Shown: positions 55,977 through 64,000 of the stretch, piece after piece
Numbering within the stretch: position 1 is the first letter of the stretch
How the letters are laid out: each line of letters begins with the position of its first letter
Source of the DNA: Cinnamomum chago
Lineage: Eukaryota; Streptophyta; Magnoliopsida; Laurales; Lauraceae
Assembly: GCA_038049695.1 (NCBI GenBank)
Contig: CP142456.1
Coordinates: forward strand, 17,140,501-17,204,500
DNA: 64,000 nt
Direction of reading: 5' to 3'
Made by a program: the position numbers and the translations under genes
The notes under the pieces: generated by a model
Told to the model about the DNA's origin: nothing
The model's input: only the letters and a program-made list of their open reading frames with translations
The model's database searches: none

Positions 55977-56305
55977 TGTAAGAAACCATATACCAACCCA
56001 AAAGCTTAAGTTAATAGGTGGAAGGCCCATACAGGTATATTAAGATATGTCAAGCCTATTACTTAGGCGATGTGGGATGTGGGACTTCCCAACACTCCCC
56101 CTCACGAGCAGGCCCAACAGATTTTATGGACGGGCCTGTCACGTGGGCTACACAAGAACACCGGGATCGAAACCCGCTCTGATACCATGTAAGAAACCAT
56201 ATACCAACCCAAAAGCTTAAGCTAATAGGTGGAATGCCCATACAGGTATATTAAGATATGTCAAGCTTATTACTTAGGCGATGTGGGATGTGGGACTTCC
56301 CAACA
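55977..56305 (-). mobile_element. TRIM (terminal-repeat retrotransposon in miniature)
   Basis: Two terminal direct repeats of 119 bp (55977-56095) and 118 bp (56188-56305) start TGTAAGAAACC and end ACTTCCCAACA. A 92-bp interior holds a minus-strand polypurine tract (complement of CTCCCCCTCAC) beside the left LTR and a primer-binding site TGGTATCAGAGC (minus) beside the right LTR. The 5-bp duplication TAAAG is at 55972-55976 and 56306-56310. LTR differences are few (three substitutions, one T indel by eye). It encodes nothing and must be mobilised in trans. Confidence 0.96.
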
Positions 56306-56310
56306 TAAAG

Positions 56311-57074
56311 AGCCATGATTGACACATACTTATCCAACGCATCCTTCCTATTGGCATGCGCGGCTTTCTGAATAAGGATATCTGTACAACATTGTTTGAG
56401 TTAGGTAGCTTTTTCCAAGACCTCTGCTCGAAAACACAGAAACAAGATGATTTGAAAAAAATTGGAGCAAATAATTTTAATATTGTGCAAGCTGGAGAGG
56501 ATTTTTCCTCCTGCTTTCTTTGATGTGATGATTCATCTATCGGTTCACTTGCCACGCGAGGCTATGCTTGGTGGACCAGTGCAATATCGGTGGATGTACC
56601 CAATAGAAAGGTAATAGTTGATGACCATTGATTAATTATTTATGTATTAGTGCAATTGCCTTGCATTGAAAATCGTAATTGTTATCATTGGTTGTTTAAA
56701 GGTTTCTGAAGACCCTAAAAGGGTACGTTCGCAACTAAGCTCGGCCTGAAGGTTCAATCGCCGAGGCTTACATTGTCAAAGAGTGTCTCACTTTTTGCTC
56801 AATGTATTTAAGGCAGACTGATCGAGTAGAGCGTTATGATGATGGTGACGAACGTAGCCCAAGGATGTCGGTCTTCACACAAACTGTCTGTCCCATCAGA
56901 CTGATGCCAAGGCCATATGATCCTTCTCAAAGAGAGCGTGACATGGCTCATTGGTATGTGCTGAATAGTTGCCCCGAGGTGGAGCCGTATCTACAATATG
57001 TGCTTCAATCTAGCCATATTTATGCATTGCTTGTTAACTCCTTTATTCATTCTCTACTTTTACTTATTCATTAA
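56311..57074 (+). pseudogene. CACTA transposase C-terminal region (DUF4218-like)
   Basis: Readable in shifting frames: RGFLNKDICTTLFELGSFFQDLCSK, LEKIF-like text, then VHLA, PVQYRWMYP, LKTLKGYVRN, ARPEGSIAEAYIVKECLTFCSMYL and a DR-VERYDDGD stretch (56802-57074). This is the DUF4218 block that follows TNP2 in plant CACTA proteins. Frameshifts and stops occur on both sides, and the TRIM separates it from the rest. Confidence 0.82.
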
Positions 57075-57289
57075 AAGCTATCTAGAGTAGGGAACACAAG
57101 AATTTACTGCAAGATCAAAGAGGTGGAGATGTCGGGCAGATACAATGAAAAGAATTTACAAAATAGTTCAAACAACGTGTAAGACATAAAATATTATCAT
57201 TTTAATTGCTGGATATTATTGGATTACATTTCAAATAACATCAGTCTAATAAATTTGTCTTAATCTGCTTATGTAGATAAATCAATTGC

Positions 57290-57992
57290 GAACTCTAGGG
57301 TCACTAAATGCTTTTGAAGAGATGTGGTCATTAGCAAATGGCCCTAGATCCCAAGTGAATCTTTATCACAGGTGTGATTGCAATTGCGTCCGATACCACA
57401 CTATAGACCGTGAGAAATGACGTAGGAGTCAGAGTAGCGGCTTGGTCGTGGAAGGGGAATACGAAGGGGAGAAACATGACTACTATGGCTACATCTGCAA
57501 AGTCTAGGAATTGTCCTTTCGGCACGGGGGTAAGATGATCTTATTTGAATGTGAATGGTAGAACACTAGTACCAAGCACTAGACAAACATCGAAGACCAT
57601 GTTACAAGCATTGATATCACAAGTTGTTGGTGTACGGATGATCCATTTTTCCTACCAAGTCAAGTGACACAAGTCTTCTACGTCAATGACACCAGCAGAG
57701 GAAAAAATTGGAGTCGTAGAACAGCCTCAGGCAGTATGGGATCTACCCGCTAAGCCGGATGATGACGATGATGACGATGATGTGCCTAATGATGCATTTC
57801 AGCAGGACGAAACAACATTTGTTGTCCCAGTCCTCGTTGATGGTACTTGTGTCCGTCCAATACTCTAGGGATGATATAGATCCTGATATTGTTCTCAGTG
57901 ATGAGTCAGCAAACGAGGATGAAACACTAGCGGAGTACGAAGAAAATGATGTTCATAGTCAGGAAGATGATGACATGGAATATGACATGTAG
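57290..57992 (+). pseudogene. CACTA transposase C-terminal region (DUF4216-like) with acidic tail
   Basis: Blocks YYGYICKV, RHGGKMILFECEW and QVFYVNDTSRGKNW match the DUF4216 region order in CACTA transposases. They lead into an Asp-rich tail (57686-57868 and 57759-57992 frames) ending near a stop at 57,990. AATAAA-like signals lie just downstream (58,030). Several frames are used, so it is not translatable as one protein. Confidence 0.78.
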
Positions 57993-58154
57993 TGTTTGTT
58001 TCAGGCTTTGCACATGTAACGATTAAGTAAATTAATAAAGATCTTGTCTTACATAACAACATTGTCTTCAATTTCATTTTCTCTTCTAATTTGTTCATAT
58101 ATTGATAAAACATTTCTACATTTCACATGTTATGCTTATTCATATATATCATAG

Positions 58155-59757
58155 TTGCAAAAGTTGCCAAATGGAGGGAAAAAAGGGGTCAAACCAAGAG
58201 AGTTGTCCCGTCAAGTGCAAGCGTCCAATTATTTATTAAAGAGAAAAAAGACAATTAAGCATAATGCAGAAAAACTTGCATCTCTAGGGCTCCCGCTGAC
58301 CACACGTGCTACATTTGATTCGACTAAAGGGACAAACGAGAAGGGAAAGAGGAATGTTAGTGGGAATGATAAGGATGAGAACTAGATTCCCCCCAAAGAT
58401 GATGATGTAGATGACGAGACATCTTGGTCTCAATCAGATGAAGTAATCTTTCTGTGAATGTCTATGATGTGTAATATAAAATATTACTTTTGATGGTGAC
58501 ACTCATGCTAAAATGATTTCCATTTCCATTTAATGTAAATTGCTGACATTCACTTTACTAATATTATTGATTTTTGCTAATAATTATTTATTTTCCTTGT
58601 CACTTTGCTTTAAGCCAGATTGCAGATATGCCTCGAGATAAGAGGGTGAAACATGCTCAAAGTATCGCAGCTGCACTCAGGTTAGCTCATGTAGAGAGCA
58701 CACTTGAGGCCTCGACACAGCCTCCGCCAGCTAATCTTCTAGTTACACGGTCTGGAGGTTCAAGGAGCACCCCTAATTTGGTAGCCACCTAGCCTCTGAC
58801 CACACAGCCCTCGCCGACCCAGCCTCAGTCGTCCTAGCCTCCGCCAAGTACTCATACAGTCGGGAGCAGCGTAGGTGAGAAAATTATGACCTTTTAAAAT
58901 CCTGAATTCACCTCAAATGAATTATTTGTGTACACTAACTCATTTAGCATTGTCATCTTAACAGCATCAGCCCTAGTCTCAAAGGTTCCGAGCAGTGTTA
59001 AGGGGTGTTACGCAAGGGAAGAGTGTGACAAAGCTGAGGAGACAACCGGGTCATAACATTCCAATCCCAATCCCCATCTCCAGTCATAGGCCAGAAGGGG
59101 AACATGCCCCATCACTGGTTAACCATCTTGGGTTAGCCGTTAGAGAGGTTGCAACAGCCATGGTTGGAAGAAGCTTGACAGTGGGATCAAGCTTGCCGTC
59201 ATTGTTGTAGTTCATGTAAACTGAAACGAGAAATATCAACCAAACTCATTATAGTTGTGCTCCTCATTACAATATCTGATTATATTTTCTTATTACTAAT
59301 CTTTATATGGCTCTCCCCTAATTGCAACAATTTTTTGATATCGGGGACTATGAGGGTGATATGCAGCTCAGGACGGACATTGATCACCAATGTGGGGTTT
59401 TGTATAGGAGTTGGAAGTACGAGTTGCATAGTCACTATCTCAAGATGTTGGAGCAGGGGGTTCCCCGAGCCCAGGACCACCCGGCAAAAGGTTGTGATCC
59501 AGCTGACTGGTAGTTGATGGTCTCGTAGTGCTGGGAATCACCAATCTGGAAGGTAACTTTGGGATGTTATCTACAACAATTAATTATATTCCAACATAAT
59601 TCTATTAGTAACGTTTTTATAAATGACTGCTATTGTATTATTGTTTTTCTATGTAGGCAAAGTCGAAAAAAGCTCAAGAGAGTCGAGCCAAGCTGCCATA
59701 TAATCATACTAGTGGCTCCAGGTCATTTGCATCAAGAATGTCTCTGATGGTACTAAT
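58155..59757 (+). pseudogene. CACTA second gene, TNPA-like (Transposase_24-like)
   Basis: The first segment (58155-58385) is Lys/Arg-rich with NYLLKRKKTIKHNAEKLASLG. MPRDKRVKHAQS (from 58,629) and a Pro/Thr/Gln-rich linker with stops follow. Then come RGVTQGKSVTKLRR and PEGEHAPSLVNHLG (58995-59210), QFFDIGDYEGDMQLRTDIDH (59322-59513), and finally a KSKKAQESRAKLPYNHTSGS block near 59,660, which is the conserved end of these proteins. Likely introns end in AG before 58,629 and before 58,964. TNPA-type proteins bind subterminal repeats and assist transposition. Stops and frameshifts show decay. Confidence 0.75.
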
Positions 59758-59879
59758 TATATTCATATGAAGAAACTTGATTAAGTTTATTAATTCATCA
59801 ATACGAAGCTAGGTTCATATCTAATACAAAGCTATTTCAAATGACAGATGGCATGGAATGCCGGTCAAGCACCCCCGGA

Positions 59880-61560
59880 AAAATCAGAAACCGACACGAG
59901 CACTTCGCTCGAGGGTAGAGTAACTGTACGGAACTGATGGTTCACAAATAGGACTCCCGGCTAGAGAATTAGAAGCGAAAACATAGGATTTTCAAACACT
60001 TAAGCTCGAAAACGGCCCACCGAGGGTCCAGAACGGGAAACAGCCCCCGGTAAAATCAGAAACCAGCGCGAGCACTTCGCTCGAGGGTAGAGTAACTTGA
60101 CAGAATTGACGGTTCGTAAATAACACTCCCGGTTAGAGAATTAGAAGCGAAAACATAGGATTTTTCAACACTAAGGCTTGCAAACGGCGCACCGGGGGTC
60201 TGGAACGGAAAACGGCCCCCGAAAAAATCAGAAACTGGTGTGACGGAACTGACGGTTCACACATAGGACTCCCGGTTAGAGAATTAGAAGCGAAAACATG
60301 GGATTTTCAAACACTTAGGCTCGAAAATGGGCCGCTGAGGGTTCGAAACGGGACACGGCCCTTGGAAAAATCAAAAACCGGCGGGAGCACTTCGCTCGAG
60401 GGTAGAGTAACTTGACGGAACTAACGGTTCACAAATAGGACTCCCGGTTAGAGAATTAGAAGCGAGAACATAGGATTTTCCAATACTTAGGGTCGAAAAC
60501 GGCCGACCGGGGGTCCAGAATGGGAAATGGCACTTGGAAATATCGAAAACCGGAGTGAGCACTTTGCTCGAGGGTAGAGTAACTTGACGAAACTGACGGT
60601 TCGCAAATAAGACTCCCGGTTAGAGAATTAGAAACGAAAACATAGGATTTTCCAACACTTAGGCTTGAAAACGGCCCACCGAGTGTCCGAAACGGAAAAC
60701 GTCCACTGAAAAAATTGGACACCGGTGCGGGCACTTCGCTTGAGGGTAGAGTAATTTGTAGGAACTGACGGTTCGCAAATAGGACTCTCGGTTAGAGAAT
60801 TAGAAGCGAAAACATAGGATCTTCCAACACTTCGGCTTGAAAACGGCCCGCCGGGGGTCCGGATAGGGGAAACGGCCCCCGGAAAAATCGAAAACTGGAG
60901 CAAGTACTTCGCTCGAGGGTAGAATAACTCGACAAAGCTGACGATTCGTAAATAGGACTTCCGGTTAGAGAATTAGAAGCAAAACATAGGATTTTCTAAC
61001 ACTTAGGCTCGAAAACGGCCAGCCAGGGGTACGGAACGGGAAACAGCCCTCGAAAAAATCGAAAACCGACACGAGCACTTTGCTTTAGAGTAGAGCAACT
61101 TGGCAAAACTGACGGTTCCCAAATAGGACTCCCGGTTAGAGAATTAAAAAAGAAAATCAACGATTTTCCAACTTAGGCTCAAAAACGTCCCGTCGGGGGC
61201 CTGAAATGGGAAAAGGCTCTGGAAAAATCGAAAACCAACACGAGACCCTCCCTCAAGGAGAAATTAACTTGCAGGAACTGACGGCTCATAAATCGGATTC
61301 CCGGTCAAAGAATTAGACCTAAAAACATTGGATTCTTAACACTTAGTCTCGAAAATAGCCCGTCGGAGGTCGAAAACGAGAAACGGCCATCGGACTTCCA
61401 GTTAACAAATTAGACACAAAAACCAGCACGGGTACCTCATTCAAAAGGCCAATGCAACTTGTAGGAATTAACGGTTAGTGAATCGGACTTCCGGTTAACG
61501 AATTAGACGCAAAAACCACCTGATTCTCAACACTTAGGCTTAAAAACAGGTCGTCGAAAA
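59880..61560. repeat. 172-bp tandem array inside the CACTA element
   Basis: GCTCGAGGGTAGAGTAAC or a close variant recurs at 59907, 60079, 60394, 60566, 60738, 60911 and 61082. The steps are 172, 315 (two units with a 29-bp deletion), 172, 172, 173 and 171 bp. Two more decayed units continue to about 61,560. Each unit also has GACGGTTC, GACTCCCGGTTAGAGAATTAGA, AACATAGGATTTTC and CGAAAACGGCC blocks. The core CGAGCACTTCGCTCG is a 5-bp stem with a 5-base loop. Divergence increases toward the right end. Confidence 0.95.
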
Positions 61561-61925
61561 ACTTAGGAAAAGATTTATATATATATACATGTTTATCTTT
61601 CATTTATAATTTAATTCATTGAAAAGATTCTAAGGTTGTTTTTGTCATTGCAGATTGATGGACGCTTTGGGGTCGGTTGTAGACTTGTGGGGGTGTTTTA
61701 TTCTTTTTAGTTTATTCGTATATGTATATTGGACATTTATATGGGACTGTATCATTATTTATTATAATATTTGTTTAATGAATTGAATGATTTGATGAAA
61801 AATGGCAATGGTTGTTTGTTTATTTAGCAACTTTAGTTTGCATGCATTTTTTATATTGAATATAGGTATATGAACAGGTTTATTTTTTATACAGGTATAT
61901 AAATAGGTTTACAGGAAAATTATAT
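61561..61925. other. AT-rich 3' flank of the CACTA genes
   Basis: Short AT-rich stretch after the tandem array, with one TATATATATA run. No domain was seen. Confidence 0.4.
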
Positions 61926-61929
61926 TAAA

Positions 61930-63013
61930 AATATATATATAACATTAAAAAAAATTACCGACGAAAAACACTTTTACCGACTTTTTTTTTCGTCGGTATA
62001 ATAAAAAATAAAAATAAATAATAAATAAAATGAGTTTTACCGAAGTTTATTTTCGTCGGCAAAAGAAAAAAAGAAAAAAAAACAAAAAAATGAAATTTTT
62101 ACGACGTTTTTTTTCATCCAGAAAAACAATAAGAAAAACAAATTTAAAATAAAAAGACTTTTACCAACGCTTATTCTCGTCGCCAAAAGAAAAAAAGGAA
62201 AATAAACAAAAAATAAAATTTTTACCGACATTTATTTTCATCGACAAATTATTAAAAGAAAAATAAACAAAAAATAAAAAGAGTTTTGCCGAAGATTTTT
62301 TTCGTTGAGAAAAGAAAAAAAGAAAATAAATAAAAATGTTTTTATTTTTTATTTCTTTTGTTATACCGATGAAAAAAACGTCGGTAAAATTGTTTTATTT
62401 TTTCTTTATTTTTCTTTATTTCTTTTACCGACGAAAAAAACGTCGGTAAAACTCATTTTATTTTTTATTCATTTTTCTTTTTTATTCTTCCAATGAAATA
62501 GAACATCGGTAAAACTCTTTTTATTTTTTATTTATTTTTCTTTTTTATTTTACTGACGAAATAAAACGTCGGTAAAACTCTTTTTATTTTATTTTTACTT
62601 TTCTTTTTTAGTTTACCGTTGAAAAAAACATCGTTAAAACTCTTTTTATTTTTTATTTATTTTTCTTTTTTATTTTACCGACGAAAAGAAAAGCGGTAAA
62701 AAATTTGTTGTTTTTATTTAATTTTCCTTTTGATTGTGCTGACGAAAAAAAACGTAGGTAAAAGTTATATTAAATTTTTATAAAAATAAAATAATTTTAC
62801 CGATGTTAAAATGTCGGTAAAAGTCAATAAATCGTCGGTAAAAATTTTATTTTTGCTGACAGAAATACATTTTCTCAGTAAAAGGTTTTGTCCACGAGTT
62901 TTTACCGACGTCTGGCCGATGAAAGTATTTGCGTCGGTAAAAGTTTTTTCCGACGTTCTATTGACTTTTGGCGACGAAAAATTTCGTAGCTAAATATTTA
63001 AACTGTTGTAGTG
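61930..63013 (+). repeat. CACTA right subterminal repeats
   Basis: Around 1 kb of alternating T/A-rich text and TTTACCGACGAAAAAAACG / CGTCGGTAAAAC palindromes, spaced roughly 70-80 bp between 62,030 and 62,990. They mirror the left arm motifs, and the sequence ends at the terminal repeat. Confidence 0.88.
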
Positions 63014-63016
63014 GAA

Positions 63017-63124
63017 CTTTAGGACACGATGTGAAGACACGCTAGAACGTTCGGTGTACTAATTATTTTGGGTTTTCCTAGGGCTTGTTTTATTGCTTGT
63101 GCTATCCCAATTGTTTTACAGAAA
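63017..63124 (+). other. Gypsy leader, resumed after the CACTA element
   Basis: Untranslated sequence between the CACTA insertion and the gag ATG at 63125. Confidence 0.6.
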
Positions 63125-63549
63125 ATGCCTCCATGACGAGTTCTTAATCCGCAAAATGACTCAAGTAACAGTTAGAATCCAGATGGCACACTCTTTCTTG
63201 ATCTTCAAGGTGCAGGGCATGAGGACATTAGGAAGGAAGAATTACCACCCCCACCTCCACCGCCTATCTGTGGTGAAGGAGGGTTGAGAGATATTCTGCA
63301 GACTATGTCCACACAATTAGTTCGACAGAACGAACAGATCATGTACATGACAGAGCGACAAGTCCAACCTAAGGAGAGTGATCCTAATTCACTTTACAAG
63401 AAGTTTAGAAAGCGGGGAGCAATTGAGTTCACCGGGTTGGAAGATCCTTTGACTGTAGATGAATGGATAGTGCACACCGAGAATGTATTTGAGACTATGC
63501 AATGTACAGGCAAGCAGAAAATGGCTTTGGCAGCTTCTACGCTTAGAGA
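63125..63549 (+). pseudogene. Ty3/gypsy gag, N-terminal part, two stops
   Basis: From ATG 63125 one frame runs to about 63,549 with only two stops: TGA at 63134-63136 (MPP-stop-RVLNPQN, from CGA) and TAG at 63173-63175 (from CAG). It has a Pro-run (ELPPPPPPP), a helical stretch (LRDILQTMSTQLVRQNEQI) and the start of the Retrotrans_gag domain (FTGLEDPLTVDEWI, VFETMQCTGKQKMALAASTLR). The capsid domain should continue GVAKTWW but is replaced by unrelated GC-rich sequence. Gypsy gag forms the particle shell; this copy is dead. Confidence 0.87.
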
Positions 63550-64000
63550 CGTCGCCAATAGCGGTAGCGGCGAGCGCAGTGGCCCGCCGCCAAAATCCTA
63601 CGTAGTGGGCGCTACGTAGCAATGTAGCGGTGCGTTGTGAAAAACTTGTCAAAAAATTTCAGAAAATCCAGAATATTGGAAAATGATAGAATCTAATGTT
63701 TGTTTTCAAAAGTAACTTATATGGGAAGGTGTAGCAGTTCCTTCATTGCATGGAGTCCTGTATAGCTGTATGATTAAAAAATAATAATATTGATCAATTT
63801 GTTCATATTTATTTATGTTGGTTGGCTATTTTAAGTTAAAAACTAACAAAATGTTTAAAATCAAACTATTATCACTATCATGCTTAGAATAGAACTTTTC
63901 GGAGTTGTATTTTCAATTATTCATATATATGGAGAAAGAATTTCTATTTAAGTGAAATTTGGCTGGGGCACTATTTTCTGCTAGAATGAAAAGGGGCCCA
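63550..64000. other. unidentified sequence interrupting Gypsy gag
   Basis: GC-rich to about 63,640 (AATAGCGGTAGCGGCGAGCG, and two copies of the 8-bp palindrome CTACGTAG near 63,600 and 63,612), then AT-rich. The abrupt loss of gag similarity suggests yet another inserted element, perhaps hAT-like, whose far end is beyond the window. No termini could be proved. Confidence 0.4.

Larger units (their letters stand above)
50413..63013 (+). mobile_element. CACTA (En/Spm) DNA transposon, 12.6 kb
   Basis: It begins CACTACAACAAC and ends GTTGTAGTG, so the outer 10 bp (CACTACAACA) form the terminal inverted repeat, with a 3-bp duplication GAA at 50410-50412 and 63014-63016. It carries TNP2-type transposase remnants, DUF4218 and DUF4216 regions and a second TNPA-like gene, in the usual plant CACTA order. 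The arms are rich in ACCGACG/CGTCGGT motifs. Removing it rejoins Gypsy DNA. The transposase frames contain many stops, so it is not autonomous now. Confidence 0.97.
40019..64000 (+). mobile_element. Ty3/gypsy retrotransposon, 5' part, carrying nested insertions
   Basis: The 5' LTR begins TGTAACACCCCGTCC at 40019 and ends CATGACA at 50357 around a nested element. The internal region runs 50358-50412, is broken by a CACTA element, and resumes at 63017 with a gag start at 63125. The 3' half lies outside the window. The expected left duplication copy is GGGGT (40014-40018); its partner cannot be checked here. Without insertions only about 3.9 kb of the Gypsy element is present. Confidence 0.85.

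Noticed and set aside
55977-56305. A Cassandra-type TRIM carrying a 5S rRNA-like promoter
   Set aside because: I looked for 5S rRNA box A and box C text in the LTRs and could not recognise it, so it is called only a TRIM.
60371-60903. Three overlapping minus-strand frames with similar peptides
   Set aside because: They are shadows of the 172-bp array. The unit is not a multiple of three, so the same peptide reappears in a different frame each time, which argues against coding.
59880-61560. CRISPR-like array of spaced repeats
   Set aside because: Whole 172-bp units repeat, including the would-be spacers, and the setting is a eukaryotic CACTA transposon.

Overview
This is plant nuclear DNA, probably a large-genome angiosperm, and almost all of it is layered transposable elements (TEs). 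The evidence is plant Ty1/copia and Ty3/gypsy elements primed from initiator-Met tRNA, a CACTA transposon, a BED-DUF659-hAT transposase gene, a plant RTE-type LINE, a TRIM, (CT)n microsatellites, and no dense or operon-like coding. The only candidate host-gene piece is a 79-bp exon on the minus strand at 518-596. Its length, phase, splice sites and peptide fit exon 2 of a MIKC-type MADS-box gene. I could not find the matching MADS-domain exon anywhere to its right, so the rest of the window is either a giant first intron or intergenic DNA beside a gene fragment.

Layout. 0.6-5.4 kb: old unassigned repeats, a CT microsatellite, an LTR-like stretch and a hAT-like terminus. 5,408-10,659: a complete, young Copia element (minus strand, 239-bp LTRs, TSD GAAAT). 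10,938-13,667: a Gypsy solo LTR (TSD AAGGA). 14.6-17.8 kb: a minus-strand LTR broken by a second LTR-like insertion. It is followed by a pol-less gag relic (18.2-24.0 kb) that holds a second Copia element (18,863-23,736, TSD GTATG). 24.0-29.8 kb: a plus-strand gag relic facing the first one head-to-head, broken by a LINE (24,342-25,935) and a solo LTR (26,519-28,250, TSD TCAAT), ending in a polypurine tract and LTR fragment. 29.9-34.9 kb: a decayed hAT element with recognisable introns. 34.9-35.6 kb: a second copy of the 14.6-kb LTR. 36,824-38,510: another solo LTR (TSD GCCGG).

39.3-64.0 kb is a four-deep nest. An LTR-like sequence was hit by a Gypsy element of the same family as the 10.9-kb solo LTR. 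The left LTR of that Gypsy contains a complete but pol-less, gag-fragment-only LTR retrotransposon (41,562-49,083, TSD ACGCC). Its internal region contains a 12.6-kb CACTA transposon (50,413-63,013, TSD GAA). The CACTA transposase region contains a 329-bp TRIM (TSD TAAAG). The CACTA also carries a 172-bp tandem array and palindrome-rich subterminal arms. The Gypsy gag resumes at 63.1 kb and breaks again near 63.55 kb.

No gene in the window looks intact enough to be functional. Element boundaries given with a TSD were read directly from the sequence. Other boundaries are approximate, and domain assignments rest on motif recognition without database searches. I found no evidence of a new defence-like or metabolic system. 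The most unusual items are the isolated MADS-like exon, the three pol-less gag elements, the mosaic LTR pair, the untranslated leader shared by the two Copia elements, and the 172-bp array inside the CACTA.
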